Shown here: piece by piece, positions 25,608 to 35,675 of the stretch
How the letters are laid out: every line of letters starts with the position of its first letter
Numbering within the stretch: the stretch's first letter is position 1
From: Xenorhabdus nematophila ATCC 19061
GTDB lineage: Bacteria > Pseudomonadota > Gammaproteobacteria > Enterobacterales > Enterobacteriaceae
Length of the DNA stretch: 64,000 nucleotides
Direction: 5' to 3'
Assembly (NCBI RefSeq): GCF_000252955.1
Contig: NC_014170.1
Location: forward strand, 1 to 64,000
Program-made: the position numbers and the translations under genes
The notes under the pieces: model-generated
Database searches by the model: none
What the model was told of the DNA's origin: nothing
Seen by the model: the letters and a program-made list of their open reading frames with translations, nothing else

Positions 25608-28048
25608 TCGTAACCATCAAAAAGAAACTTCAAGAAACATTGATCCCGGAGCATTTGCGAGCTGCCGGGATTATTCCTGTTTTAGCTTATGACGAAGACG
25701 ATCACGTCTTCCTTATGGACGACCACAGCGTTGGCTTTGGTTTCATGTGTGAGCCTCTATGTGGTGCCGATGAAAAAGTTCAAGAGCGGATGAACGGTTT
25801 CCTGAACCAAGAATTTCCATCTAAAACCACGCTCCAGTTTGTTCTGTTCCGCTCGCCGGACATCAACCAGGAGATGTATCGGATGATGGGGTTGCGTGAC
25901 GGCTTCCGTCACGAGCTTCTGACATCAGTAATTAAGGAAAGAATCAACTTCCTACAGCACCACACTACTGACCGCATATTTGCCAAGACCAACAAAGGCA
26001 CCTACGACAACGGCCTGATTCAAGATCTCAAGCTGTTTGTTACATGCAAAGTTCCAATCAATAACAACAACCCGAGTGAAAGCGAGCTCCAAAACCTCGC
26101 CCAGCTTCGCACGAAGGTCGAATCGTCACTTCAAACCGTTGGCCTTCGCCCTCGCACCATGACTGCTGTGAACTACATCCGGATCATGAGCACAATCCTG
26201 AACTGGGGGCCTGATGCGTCGTGGAGGCATGATGCTGTTGACTGGGAAATGGATAAGCCTATCTGCGAGCAAATATTCGATTACGGCACCGATGTAGAAG
26301 TCAGTAAGAACGGCCTCAGACTGGGTGATTACCACGCAAAAGTCATGTCAGCGAAGAAACTGCCTGATGTTTTTTACTTCGGTGATGCGTTGACCTATGC
26401 AGGTGATCTGAGTGGTGGTAACTCCAGCATCAAAGAAAACTACATGGTCGTGACCAATGTGTTTTTCCCCGAGGCAGAGAGTACGAAAAATACTCTGGAG
26501 CGAAAGCGCCAATTCACAGTAAACCAAGCCTACGGACCCATGCTCAAGTTCGTGCCGGTGCTTGCTGATAAAAAGGAGAGTTTCGACACTCTCTATGAGT
26601 CCATGAAAGAGGGAGCTAAGCCCGTCAAGATCTCTTACTCGGTGGTCTTGTTTGCTCCGACCAAAGAGCGTGTTGAAGCTGCGGCGATGGCCGCACGAAA
26701 CATTTGGCGTGAATCTCGATTCGAGCTGATGGAGGATAAGTTCGTTGCTCTGCCGATGTTCCTCAACTGCCTGCCATTCTGCACCGACCGTGACGCGGTA
26801 AGAGACCTATTTCGCTATAAGACCATGACAACCGAGCAGGCCGCTGTAGTGTTGCCGGTATTTGGGGAGTGGAAGGGAACAGGGACCTACCATGCTGCGC
26901 TGATTTCGCGCAACGGCCAGCTCATGAGTTTGTCTCTTCACGACAGTAACACGAACAAAAACCTGGTTATCGCTGCTGAATCTGGCTCGGGTAAATCGTT
27001 CCTTACCAACGAACTAATATTCTCCTACCTGTCCGAGGGAGCCCAGGTTTGGGTTATTGATGCCGGTAAGTCTTACCAGAAACTTTCGGAAATGCTCAAT
27101 GGTGACTTTGTTCACTTTGAAGAAGGGACGCACGTTTGTCTTAATCCGTTCGAGCTCATACAAAACTATGAAGACGAAGAGGACGCGATTGTCAGCCTCG
27201 TTTGTGCGATGGCCTCAGCGAAAGGCCTATTGGATGAGTGGCAGATCTCAGCGTTGAAGCAGGTTCTTTCTCGTCTTTGGGATGAGAAAGGCAAAGAGAT
27301 GAAGGTTGACGACATCGCTGAGCGCTGTCTCGAAGGTGAAGATGTGCGACTAAGAGACATTGGTCAGCAGCTCTACGCCTTTACGTCTCAGGGCAGCTAC
27401 GGCAAGTATTTCTCTCGTAAGAACAACGTCAGCTTCCAGAATCAATTCACTGTACTGGAGCTCGATGAACTGCAAGGGCGTAAACACCTCCGTCAGGTTG
27501 TGCTACTCCAGCTTATCTATCAGATCCAACAGGAAGTATTCCTTGGTGAACGTAATCGCAAGAAAGTCGTCATCGTGGATGAAGCATGGGATCTGCTCAA
27601 AGAAGGGGAAGTGTCTACCTTTATGGAACACGCCTACCGGAAATTCCGTAAGTATGGCGGTTCAGTTGTTATTGCAACCCAGTCTATCAACGACCTTTAT
27701 GAAAACGCTGTTGGCCGCGCCATTGCAGAAAACTCGGCCAGCATGTACCTGCTCGGCCAAACCGAAGAAACCGTGGAATCCGTTAAGCGTAGCGGTCGTC
27801 TGACCCTTTCTGAGGGCGGGTTCCACACCCTCAAGACGGTACACACCATTCAGGGCGTGTACTCAGAAATCTTTATTAAATCGAAGAGTGGTATGGGGGT
27901 AGGACGCTTGATAGTGGGCGACTTCCAGAAGCTGCTGTATTCGACAGATCCGGTGGACGTTAACGCCATCGACCAGTTTGTGAAACAAGGCATGAGCATC
28001 CCTGAGGCTATTAAAGCCGTGATGCGAAACCGTAAACAGGCTGCATAA
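25604..28048 (+). CDS. traC: TraC, VirB4-like transfer ATPase
   Basis: An 814-aa cytoplasmic ATPase that powers pilus assembly. Walker A AAESGSGKSFLTNE lies near residue 458 and Walker B KVVIVDEAWDLL near 655, followed by the ATQS segment (GGSVVIATQSINDLYEN). The length is normal for F-type TraC and the frame is intact. The start overlaps dsbC. Confidence 0.92.
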   Translation: MIVTIKKKLQETLIPEHLRAAGIIPVLAYDEDDHVFLMDDHSVGFGFMCEPLCGADEKVQERMNGFLNQEFPSKTTLQFVLFRSPDINQEMYRMMGLRDGFRHELLTSVIKERINFLQHHTTDRIFAKTNKGTYDNGLIQDLKLFVTCKVPINNNNPSESELQNLAQLRTKVESSLQTVGLRPRTMTAVNYIRIMSTILNWGPDASWRHDAVDWEMDKPICEQIFDYGTDVEVSKNGLRLGDYHAKVMSAKKLPDVFYFGDALTYAGDLSGGNSSIKENYMVVTNVFFPEAESTKNTLERKRQFTVNQAYGPMLKFVPVLADKKESFDTLYESMKEGAKPVKISYSVVLFAPTKERVEAAAMAARNIWRESRFELMEDKFVALPMFLNCLPFCTDRDAVRDLFRYKTMTTEQAAVVLPVFGEWKGTGTYHAALISRNGQLMSLSLHDSNTNKNLVIAAESGSGKSFLTNELIFSYLSEGAQVWVIDAGKSYQKLSEMLNGDFVHFEEGTHVCLNPFELIQNYEDEEDAIVSLVCAMASAKGLLDEWQISALKQVLSRLWDEKGKEMKVDDIAERCLEGEDVRLRDIGQQLYAFTSQGSYGKYFSRKNNVSFQNQFTVLELDELQGRKHLRQVVLLQLIYQIQQEVFLGERNRKKVVIVDEAWDLLKEGEVSTFMEHAYRKFRKYGGSVVIATQSINDLYENAVGRAIAENSASMYLLGQTEETVESVKRSGRLTLSEGGFHTLKTVHTIQGVYSEIFIKSKSGMGVGRLIVGDFQKLLYSTDPVDVNAIDQFVKQGMSIPEAIKAVMRNRKQAA

Positions 28049-28062
28049 CCAGGGAGACATTA

Positions 28063-28380
28063 ATGGACATTAAATCAATCGTAATCGCTGCCGTTCTTGG
28101 TGCCGCTGGTGGCTTTGGCGGTAGTTACTTCGTAATGAACGAACAAACGGCAAGTATCCATGAGCGCTTAAATCAAACTCCGCCTGTAGTCGTGGTCGAT
28201 TTTGCCAAGGTTGCGTCTGCATATCCTGCTGGAGCCTCTCAAGAGGAGTTGGAGAAACTGATGGTTAATACCAATAACGCGATTTTGAAGCTGAAAGACG
28301 CAGGGTATTTGGTGCTTGATGCCAGCACTGTTGTCGGTGCGCCAAACGATTTGTATCTCCCAGAGGAGGTGCTGAAATGA
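28063..28380 (+). CDS. TrbI-like (F-type) accessory transfer protein
   Basis: A 105-aa protein with an N-terminal membrane anchor (SIVIAAVLGAAGGFGGSYFVM) and a periplasmic part beginning VVVVDFAKVASAYP, like the small F-type TrbI family. It lies between traC and trhF and overlaps trhF by 4 nt. The family assignment rests on position and general pattern. Confidence 0.6.
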   Translation: MDIKSIVIAAVLGAAGGFGGSYFVMNEQTASIHERLNQTPPVVVVDFAKVASAYPAGASQEELEKLMVNTNNAILKLKDAGYLVLDASTVVGAPNDLYLPEEVLK

Positions 28381-28907
28381 GATTTCATCTCACTAAATAT
28401 TTCGTCAAAAAGGAGTCTTGGAAGCGCTTCGCTGTTAAGGCCGGAGTGACTCTTCTTATTTTGTGGACTGCTGGTGCAGCTTTTGCCAGTCGTTACCGAA
28501 TCGGCATTGATCCACAGCAAGAGAAATGCCTGCCTGGTTATACCTTCTTCCTCATTGATCTCAAAGATCAGTCATTGGAGAAAGGGGCTGTGTACGCCTT
28601 TAGTGTGAAGAACATGGAGCCTTTTTACAAGGACGGGACCCGCATGGTCAAAATCCTAACAGGGATGCCAGGGGATAAGGTGGAGATCAACGATAAATGG
28701 AAGATCACCGTCAACGGTGATGTCGTTGGGGAAGGGCTCCAGCTTGCAGGAAAACTGCATTTGCCGGAGAGCCATTTTTACGGCAAATCCACGTTGAAAG
28801 ATGACAACTACTGGTTTATGGGCAAAAGCTCATTCAGTTTCGACTCACGCTATTGGGGGACTGTGAAAAATGATCAAATCATTGGCCGCGCATATCCCCT
28901 GTTCTAA
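28377..28907 (+). CDS. trhF: TrhF/TraF-type signal peptidase
   Basis: A 176-aa membrane-anchored S26-like peptidase of transfer systems, which processes the pilin. There is one N-terminal membrane segment; MVKILTGMPGDKVEINDKWKI matches the family box with the catalytic Lys region, and NYWFMGKSSFSFDSRYWGTV matches the conserved C-terminal SxDSRxxG box. The catalytic Ser is probably in the CLPGYTFFLID region, less clearly than in ordinary signal peptidases. It overlaps traW by 38 nt. Confidence 0.75.
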   Translation: MRFHLTKYFVKKESWKRFAVKAGVTLLILWTAGAAFASRYRIGIDPQQEKCLPGYTFFLIDLKDQSLEKGAVYAFSVKNMEPFYKDGTRMVKILTGMPGDKVEINDKWKITVNGDVVGEGLQLAGKLHLPESHFYGKSTLKDDNYWFMGKSSFSFDSRYWGTVKNDQIIGRAYPLF

Positions 28908-30135
28908 GACCGTTCTAACGGTATTGATGCTTTCTGTAGCTGGTGGGGGAGTCGCTCAAGAATCCCCGCTTACAGAGCAGGACAGGGAGCTTATTGAGCA
29001 AGGAAAACAGATAGCCGAAAGAACTCAGAAGATGGAAATGCCGTCTTTGTTGCAAAACCAACACATGGACCAGGCTCAGGCCGAAGCCAAGACGTTTTTC
29101 AAGCAGCTCCAGTCTACCAATCAGACACTAAAGGAAATGCAGCTCAAGCAGGCCGAGAAAGGTATTTATACCGACCATCGGATACTGGTTTTCGCCTCAC
29201 TTTCTCTTGGCGAGCAGGGGCTAGATGATGTCTTAACGGCAGTGTCAGGTCAGCCTGATGCTGTGGTTGTGTTCCGTGGCATTCCGGAAGGGATGAACTT
29301 GGGGCAGGGTGTAAAGGCTATTCAGGCGCTGGCGGCCAAGAAAGACCCTGTGCCGAACATCATCATCAACCCTACATTGTTCAAAACATACAAAATTACA
29401 GCCGTCCCGACGATTGTGATGATCGAAGATGAACCGTTGCCGGGAGAGCAGCCAAATGTTGTTGCCAAAGTGTCTGGTTTGTCCGATCCGGTATGGCTTG
29501 CTCGTGAAGTTGATAATGGCGAGAAGGGTGATCTTGGTGTCAGGGGGCCAGTAGAGAAGATTGGTGAAGCTGATCTTATTGATGTTGCCAAGAAACGCCT
29601 TGCCAACATTGACTGGGAAGATAAGAAGAAACAGGCTGCTGAGCGATTTTGGACCAAACAGAACTTCAATGAGCTGCCCAGAGCGTCTAAAGCTCGAACC
29701 AGAGAGATTGACCCCAGTGTGATGATCACCAGTGACATCAGCACTCCTGATGGCACCGTGTTTGCTCATGCCGGTGATGTGATCAACCCACTGTGCGACC
29801 CGAAAGAAGTTTGCAAGCCAGGAACTCGTACATTCACCCAGGCTGTTGTGGTTTTCGCCCCATTAGATAAAAAGCAAATGGAGCTGCTCGCCAAAAAACT
29901 GCCTGAAATTAAGCGGGAGCCTGGTGTACAGAGGATCACCTACATCGCTACTTCGTTCGATAAAGACAAAGGCTGGGATTCTTACAAGAGTGTCACCGAC
30001 AACTTTGATGCACCGGTATATCTACTAACTCCTGATCTGATTACTCGTTTCGAGCTGGAGCATACTCCGAGCGTGATTACCTCCAGAGGCAAGATGTTCG
30101 TAGTCCGCGAGCTGACAGAGGAGGGCGATGAATGA
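28870..30135 (+). CDS. traW: TrbC-TraW fusion protein
   Basis: A 421-aa periplasmic protein. The N-terminal half after the signal peptide (TVLMLSVAGGGVA) is TrbC-like (LVFASLSLGEQGLDDVL...VVFRGIPEG...VPTIVMIED), and the C-terminal half is TraW-like (VAKKRLANIDW...AHAGDVINPLC...TFTQAVVVFAP). F plasmids encode these separately; fusion is usual in SXT/IncA/C-type systems. Both work in pilus assembly. The start lies inside trhF and the end overlaps the EAL gene (ATGA). Confidence 0.83.
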   Translation: MIKSLAAHIPCSKTVLTVLMLSVAGGGVAQESPLTEQDRELIEQGKQIAERTQKMEMPSLLQNQHMDQAQAEAKTFFKQLQSTNQTLKEMQLKQAEKGIYTDHRILVFASLSLGEQGLDDVLTAVSGQPDAVVVFRGIPEGMNLGQGVKAIQALAAKKDPVPNIIINPTLFKTYKITAVPTIVMIEDEPLPGEQPNVVAKVSGLSDPVWLAREVDNGEKGDLGVRGPVEKIGEADLIDVAKKRLANIDWEDKKKQAAERFWTKQNFNELPRASKARTREIDPSVMITSDISTPDGTVFAHAGDVINPLCDPKEVCKPGTRTFTQAVVVFAPLDKKQMELLAKKLPEIKREPGVQRITYIATSFDKDKGWDSYKSVTDNFDAPVYLLTPDLITRFELEHTPSVITSRGKMFVVRELTEEGDE

Positions 30136-30803
30136 TTTTTGCCCCGGCTTTCCAACCAATAAAAGATGTCGGCACTGGTTTGTTTGTCGCTGCTGAGGTA
30201 TTGGCTCGCTGGTACGACGAAGGCCGGGTTCTTACGCCATCCAGTCTGTTATCTCAACCTCATTGGGGGCTGGTGGACATGGAAGTGGCAAGGTTCATCC
30301 ACAAAAACCTGCATCAATGCTTGGATTTATATCCAACGCTTTTTCTTAACGTCTCAGAGCACACTTTGCGCTCTGATGTCATTTTCAAAGCATGGACAAG
30401 GGTTATTCATGCCATAGCGAAAAATCACTCTGGCCGTTTTGTGATTGAGATTACAGAGGGCATTCAGGATGCGTCACTCTCATCCAGATGGGATGCGTTG
30501 ATCGAAACTGGAGTTGAATTAGCCCTTGATGATTATGGAGATAAACACTCATCTATGGAGCGTTTGAGTGGTTATCCCTGGCGTTACTGTAAGTTTGACG
30601 CGAGAAGACTTCGCTCTCTCGAAGATTACCCAGCTATTGTCCATTGCCGAAGGAAAGGTATTCAGTTAATTGCTGAACAAGTAGAAACCTTTCCTTTAGG
30701 AGAGAGCGCCAAATTACTTGGATTGTCATGGCAGCAAGGTTTCTTTCATGGAAAGCCTGCTGTTATGGATAAACATTTGAATAACGTAAAGGCCTTACCA
30801 TGA
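30132..30803 (+). CDS. EAL-domain cyclic-di-GMP phosphodiesterase
   Basis: A 223-aa stand-alone EAL domain without signal or sensor domain. The key positions are present: EVLAR (EAL motif), LFLNVSE (Asn), FVIEITE, LALDDYG (Asp-Asp), KFDARRL (Lys), LIAEQVET (Glu) and QGFFHGKP. It could therefore hydrolyse cyclic di-GMP and alter adhesion or motility of the donor. It sits between traW and traU with ATGA overlaps at both ends, so it is made together with core transfer proteins. Enzymatic activity is inferred from residues only. Confidence 0.8.
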   Translation: MIFAPAFQPIKDVGTGLFVAAEVLARWYDEGRVLTPSSLLSQPHWGLVDMEVARFIHKNLHQCLDLYPTLFLNVSEHTLRSDVIFKAWTRVIHAIAKNHSGRFVIEITEGIQDASLSSRWDALIETGVELALDDYGDKHSSMERLSGYPWRYCKFDARRLRSLEDYPAIVHCRRKGIQLIAEQVETFPLGESAKLLGLSWQQGFFHGKPAVMDKHLNNVKALP

Positions 30804-31807
30804 TAAAAAAAATACTACGAATCATGACCGTAAGCGCGGTCTTTTGGGTTAACTCGGTGTCGGCTGACCCTGGGTGCCAGAATGCAGAAGTTATCGGCGG
30901 TAAGCTGATCACAGACATTTGCTGGAGCTGTATTTTCCCCATCAAAGTAGCTGGGGTTCCTATTAGTGGAGGTGGCGGCTCGTTCCCAAGTGAGGCCGTT
31001 AGCAACCCCCTGTGCATGTGCGAGGATAATCTCGGAGTTCCTCGGCCAGGTGTTACCACTTCAATGTGGGAGCCAGCCCGGCTCGTTGAGTTTCAGCGAG
31101 TGCCAGGATGCTCATCTGTCTTGAATGGTGTCAGGTTCCCTTTTGATAGGACTAACCAAGGACACCACGGCATGGGCGACATGGATGGTGGTGATGGTTC
31201 TTTTATGCACTATCACTACTATGCGTTTCCTTTGTTAGTGATGCTCGATTTGTTCATTAAGCAAACCTGTAATGCTGATGGGTATATGGACTTCGACATC
31301 ATGTACATGTCTGAGCTTGACCCAACTTGGAACAATGACGAGTTCGCCTTTTTCACCAACCCAGAAGCTGCGGCAGTGGCAAACCCAATTGCGGCTGCTG
31401 CGTGTACTGCGGATGCTATCTCATCAACCGCAGGAAAGCCTTTAAAACAGCTTTTCTGGTGTGCTGGCTCATGGGGAACTCTATACCCGTTTAGTGGCAA
31501 TCAGAACGGTGGGAAAGGTGTTATCCGTGATAGCAGTCTTCTTAGCACCAGGGTTTTGGCCGCATTGCATCGCCGTGGTTTGGCATGGAAAACAATGGGG
31601 TCTGAGGCAATGTGCAGAGGTGTTATCAGTCCAACACTTCCCAAAACGCAGTACAAATTCACGCTATTGCATCCGGTTCCAGAGACCAATTCATCTCATG
31701 TCATTGGTGAATCCACTCTTACTTGGGGGTTGGCGCGGACTATACCGGCAATTGGGCAAGACCCCATCTACACGATCTGGCGATGGAATGATTGCTGCAA
31801 CAATTAA
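30800..31807 (+). CDS. traU: TraU, pilus assembly protein
   Basis: A 335-aa Cys-rich periplasmic protein with a signal peptide ending NSVSA-DPGCQN, and the conserved opening GGKLITDICWSCIFPIKVAG. It works in DNA transfer and pilus assembly in F-type systems. The length is normal and the frame intact. It starts within the EAL gene stop (ATGA overlap). Confidence 0.88.
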   Translation: MIKKILRIMTVSAVFWVNSVSADPGCQNAEVIGGKLITDICWSCIFPIKVAGVPISGGGGSFPSEAVSNPLCMCEDNLGVPRPGVTTSMWEPARLVEFQRVPGCSSVLNGVRFPFDRTNQGHHGMGDMDGGDGSFMHYHYYAFPLLVMLDLFIKQTCNADGYMDFDIMYMSELDPTWNNDEFAFFTNPEAAAVANPIAAAACTADAISSTAGKPLKQLFWCAGSWGTLYPFSGNQNGGKGVIRDSSLLSTRVLAALHRRGLAWKTMGSEAMCRGVISPTLPKTQYKFTLLHPVPETNSSHVIGESTLTWGLARTIPAIGQDPIYTIWRWNDCCNN

Positions 31808-31844
31808 TCAGCACCAAACGAATCTGAATGGGCGTTTTCGATTA

Positions 31845-31866
31845 TGCCCCAAAAGGGCCACTACAC
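31845..31866 (+). promoter_or_regulatory. AcaCD-like box before traN
   Basis: TGCCCCAAAAGGGCC followed by ACTACA, about 60 nt upstream of traN, between traU and traN. Confidence 0.6.
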
Positions 31867-31922
31867 GTACAGGTGGCCCTTCTCTTCTCAGATAGCATGG
31901 GAAGGTTAAAATGGAGAACACA

Positions 31923-34727
31923 ATGCGAAGTCATAATTACTTTATGAGAGCTGTGGCCTCGCTGTTGACAGTAACCATGTCTGCGCTGCCGATACATTCC
32001 TATGCTAACGGTAGCCAAGACCAGGACATCACAGCGGTAGGTAAAGAGGCCCAGGCTTTCGGACAAAACCTCTCAAACTCATTCAAGTCGAGCTCGGGGA
32101 CAGTGCAAGATGGCACTATCTCTATGCCGACGCTGAAAGATGGGCAGTTCCAAATGAATGGGGGGAGTCAGATTAATGTCAATGATCTATTCCCAGGAAC
32201 AAGCGGGACTAACAATAAACCGGACAGTTATTATTTCCCTGACGCCAACAAACCTGACGTGGGAGGCCTGCAAGGCATTTACGAGTCAGGCGATGACATG
32301 GACAGCGTGGGGAATAATGCCAAGGGGTCACTCTGGAGTGATGCCAATAGTGCAAACCCATCAATCTCAGGGGCAGCATATAAGGTTCTTCTCGATGCCT
32401 CTAATCGATCACGCCCTGATTTTAGTAATGACCCGGTACTGAACCTAAGCAAAAAGACCTATGAGGACATGGACCTCATTGCCGATGGCTTTGGTGATTG
32501 TTCTGCCGAAACAACTATTAATCAGAATACCATCAACGCGCATATTCCAGAGTATGAGCGATGCCAGCGTGTTGTAGATCAAAGCGCGGACTGTGAGGTT
32601 GTCCATGACTACGACGCCTCAGTTGTGAAGCACTATGATGGCCCATATAACCTCAAATCTTGTGGAGAAGGCTGTACTGAGTTGTGGATTGGCCGAGTGG
32701 GTGACAACTACTGGAGTGGTAACTGTACGATATATGAGGAGTACACGCGGGTACAAGTCAGTAATCCAGACGCCATAGTGTCTGCAACGCTTGAGTACGC
32801 CAAGTGGGATGACTACATGCAAGTTTGGGTAGGTAAATCCGGTCAGGAAACTAAAGTGTGGTCAGGCCCTGACGGCAACTTCCCTCCAGAAACTGCTGGT
32901 CGGTGCGAATTGTCAACAAGTTGGGAGCGTAACCCTAATGTCGATGTCACCCCCTATTTCAAGAATGTGAAAGATGGTGATGTTGTTACGTTTAAGATCC
33001 GCGTTTCAGTAAGTGGCGAAGGTGAGGGTTTTGGCCGCATAAAGCTACGCTATGACCCATCAAAAGCCATTACCAAGGATGAGTGGGCTCCACAGAGCTG
33101 CATGGATTCAGCCAAAGGGGTTGTAGATGGTTTTGCGGAAGGAGAGATCACTTGTATAGATGACCCGACTGATGCTACGGGCTGCACAGTCATCAACGGG
33201 ATCAAAGTTTGCGAATCCCAACTCAAACCATCACCTTTGCCTGGTATTCCAAAGCTATGCAAAAAGGTTCGAGTTAAAGCCGACTATGACTTCTATAAGG
33301 GTCAAATGGACTGCTGGACTGACCCTCAAGGTGAAACACACTGTCCGGTAAACACGGGCGGGAACCTTAATAGTTGTCAGAAGTATGAAGAAAACCCTCA
33401 GTGCGGCTTTATCAGTTCCAAATGTGTTGATGGAGCTAAGGGGAGCTCTGGAACCTGCTACGTCCACGAGGATACCTATGACTGCGGAACGGATGTTTCT
33501 GTTCCAACCTTAGAAAAGGAAATAGAGTATCAATGTGGTGGGCCTATACGTTGTATGGGCGACGACTGTCTTGATTTGACAAAAACACAAAGTACAGATT
33601 TCGCTCGTGCTACTGCATTGCTTAATGCTGCCCAGTTTATGACTCAGGATATGAGCTGCACAGGTCAAGACGGTGATGACAATCCAACCGGGGAAGAAAA
33701 CGTTATTTGTTCAGCTTTTGCGGGAGAGGCTGGCGAATGCAAAATAGCTGTTGGAGGTGTTTCAGATTGCTGTGAAAAGCCAACCAATATATCTCTTGCC
33801 GATTACTTGAACCTAATAATGGCTGTTCCAAAACTTGATGGGGCAGTAATGGGTTTAACTGATGGTAATGCGCTTAAAGGGGCTTATCAGGTTCTTAGGG
33901 AGCCAGCCCTTCAAGGGTGGACAGAAGTAACAAAACCGTTCACAAGTTACATTGAGAACGTCTCTGGCGCTGTTGATTCGTTCTTTCAGCCTGTAGAGCA
34001 GTTTATTGATCAGCTCATTGATCAGCTCAAAGAGCAAGTCAAAGAAGTGATGATGGATGTCATGAAATCAGCAGGTCAGGATGCAGCAACTGAGCAAGCT
34101 GCTGCTGCCGCGTCCGAACAGGCAGCCGAAGCGATGATGGAGACGGCAACGACATGGCTTAGTACCGCTATGACGATATATACCGTCTATGTTGTTGCAA
34201 TGGTCATGATCCAGATGATTTATAAGTGCGAGGAGGAAGAGTTCACCATGAACGCCAAAAGAGCGCTAAAAAACTGCTCTTATGTGGGTTCTTACTGTAA
34301 ATCTAAGGTGTTGGGCGCTTGTATTGAAAAGAGAGAAGCATATTGCTGCTTCAATTCTCCACTCTCTCGTATTATACAAGAACAAGTTCGTCCGCAATTG
34401 GGCCAAAACTTTGGGGACCCGAAAAACCCGCAGTGTGAAGGTATTCCACTAGATAAAATTGCCGAAATTGATTGGAGCAAAATTAATTTGGATGAGTGGC
34501 TTGGGATATTGCAGCAGAACGGTAAGTTCCCAGATCCAAACGCAATCAATCTCGATTCGCTGACAGGCGCTGGAAACGACTTTAATGTTGACGGTACGCG
34601 AAAGAATGCTCAGGAAAGGGCGTTAGAGCGTTTAGAGGGGATCGATATTGATGCGAAGCGTAAAGAGGCGACAAATAGTATAGACCCTCAAACTGGAGCT
34701 CCGACAAGTGGCGGAGGAGGGGGATAA
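31923..34727 (+). CDS. traN: TraN, mating-pair stabilisation protein
   Basis: A very Cys-rich outer-membrane protein, about 934 aa, that stabilises contact with the recipient. Visible features: signal peptide (SLLTVTMSALPIHSYA), many paired Cys from about residue 195 on, the TraN-like stretch CQKYEENPQCGFISSKCVDG, and a C-terminal block RIIQEQVRPQLGQNFGDP. A hydrophobic segment lies near residue 745 (TAMTIYTVYVVAMVMIQMIY). The start is ATG 31923 (GGAG 6 nt upstream) or ATG 31911. Confidence 0.86.
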   Translation: MRSHNYFMRAVASLLTVTMSALPIHSYANGSQDQDITAVGKEAQAFGQNLSNSFKSSSGTVQDGTISMPTLKDGQFQMNGGSQINVNDLFPGTSGTNNKPDSYYFPDANKPDVGGLQGIYESGDDMDSVGNNAKGSLWSDANSANPSISGAAYKVLLDASNRSRPDFSNDPVLNLSKKTYEDMDLIADGFGDCSAETTINQNTINAHIPEYERCQRVVDQSADCEVVHDYDASVVKHYDGPYNLKSCGEGCTELWIGRVGDNYWSGNCTIYEEYTRVQVSNPDAIVSATLEYAKWDDYMQVWVGKSGQETKVWSGPDGNFPPETAGRCELSTSWERNPNVDVTPYFKNVKDGDVVTFKIRVSVSGEGEGFGRIKLRYDPSKAITKDEWAPQSCMDSAKGVVDGFAEGEITCIDDPTDATGCTVINGIKVCESQLKPSPLPGIPKLCKKVRVKADYDFYKGQMDCWTDPQGETHCPVNTGGNLNSCQKYEENPQCGFISSKCVDGAKGSSGTCYVHEDTYDCGTDVSVPTLEKEIEYQCGGPIRCMGDDCLDLTKTQSTDFARATALLNAAQFMTQDMSCTGQDGDDNPTGEENVICSAFAGEAGECKIAVGGVSDCCEKPTNISLADYLNLIMAVPKLDGAVMGLTDGNALKGAYQVLREPALQGWTEVTKPFTSYIENVSGAVDSFFQPVEQFIDQLIDQLKEQVKEVMMDVMKSAGQDAATEQAAAAASEQAAEAMMETATTWLSTAMTIYTVYVVAMVMIQMIYKCEEEEFTMNAKRALKNCSYVGSYCKSKVLGACIEKREAYCCFNSPLSRIIQEQVRPQLGQNFGDPKNPQCEGIPLDKIAEIDWSKINLDEWLGILQQNGKFPDPNAINLDSLTGAGNDFNVDGTRKNAQERALERLEGIDIDAKRKEATNSIDPQTGAPTSGGGGG

Positions 34728-34753
34728 AAAAGGGGCCTTTCGGCCCCTTTTTT
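34726..34753. terminator. Bidirectional terminator after traN
   Basis: AAAAAAGGGGCC-TTTC-GGCCCCTTTTTT, between the convergent traN and lipoprotein genes. Confidence 0.88.
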
Positions 34754-34764
34754 ATGTCGATTGA

Positions 34765-35628
34765 TTACGCTTCCGGGTAAACAAATAACTCTGCTTTTCC
34801 CTGTTCAAGGAGGTAAGGGAATGCAACTTTTTCGCCATTCTCCAGCTCCACTGATTTCGGAGCAAGGTAGAGGTAGGTCCAAGCCGGTAGCTGCTTGCTG
34901 ATGGCTGCATAGATCGCTTGTTGAGGGGCGTGGCTGGTGGTTCCATTACCGACATTTACAAAGTTGTACGCGGTCTCATGACCTGATGTAAACGCATAAG
35001 CCGCACCTTGGACACTAGAGACAAAATCAGGAGCTACACCGATGCGAGGCTCCACGAGCTTCACCTTGACTGAACACATGTCAGCCGCTTTGCTTTGTCC
35101 GTTCACCCACGTAGGGCAACCCCATTCATTTTTGTAGAACTGATAGGTGAGGCGGCCATCTTTGTCATACAGAAGCGTGAAATCGGCACCCAAGTCGGTC
35201 AGCGCTGACTCGATGGAAACTTTCACATGTGAAAGAAATTTAGCTTGAGCTTTTGCTGGTGAATCTGCTTCGTGTGCTGGCATCCATGCAACCAAACTGT
35301 TACGTGCGCCATGCTGTTTGGGGACAATTGCCCAATTCGCAAAGTTCACTAAGCCACCTTGCCAGTTTGTCATTCCAAGCTGAGGTGAGGTGTAACCAGA
35401 TAGCACGTAAGCCGCCCCAAACGTCTTTGTGTCTGTCAGGCGCTCCAGTTTGTCACGAGGAACAGGAGCGTCCTTGATACCAGTGACCAGACCACCAGCC
35501 TCTGCAATGTTGTAGGCGCGACTTTGGTTGGCTTTATAAGCTGAGGGTTCGTAGTTGCTGCTGGTAGATGCACAGCCAGACAGAGTTGCTACAGCCAAAG
35601 CTACGGTTGTGATTAATGTTTTGTTCAT
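34765..35628 (-). CDS. Lipoprotein, 287 aa
   Basis: MNKTLITTVALAVATLSGCAST gives a clear lipoprotein signal (Cys 19). The mature part is soluble with a few Cys; family not recognised. Within the coding region lies one copy of the CTTTCACATGTGAAAG palindrome (35219-35235). Upstream (about 35690) is the TCATAAAATG motif shared with parA. Confidence 0.65.
   Translation of the reverse strand: MNKTLITTVALAVATLSGCASTSSNYEPSAYKANQSRAYNIAEAGGLVTGIKDAPVPRDKLERLTDTKTFGAAYVLSGYTSPQLGMTNWQGGLVNFANWAIVPKQHGARNSLVAWMPAHEADSPAKAQAKFLSHVKVSIESALTDLGADFTLLYDKDGRLTYQFYKNEWGCPTWVNGQSKAADMCSVKVKLVEPRIGVAPDFVSSVQGAAYAFTSGHETAYNFVNVGNGTTSHAPQQAIYAAISKQLPAWTYLYLAPKSVELENGEKVAFPYLLEQGKAELFVYPEA
35219..35235. promoter_or_regulatory. 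Palindromic site CTTTCACATGTGAAAG inside a gene
   Basis: The same palindrome as at parA lies within a lipoprotein coding sequence. A site inside a gene argues for a binding role not tied to one promoter, such as a centromere or nucleoid-type site. Confidence 0.55.
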
Positions 35629-35675
35629 GTTGTTCTCCGTTTTTGCCTGAGTTGAATCTGATTTACTTCGATAAT

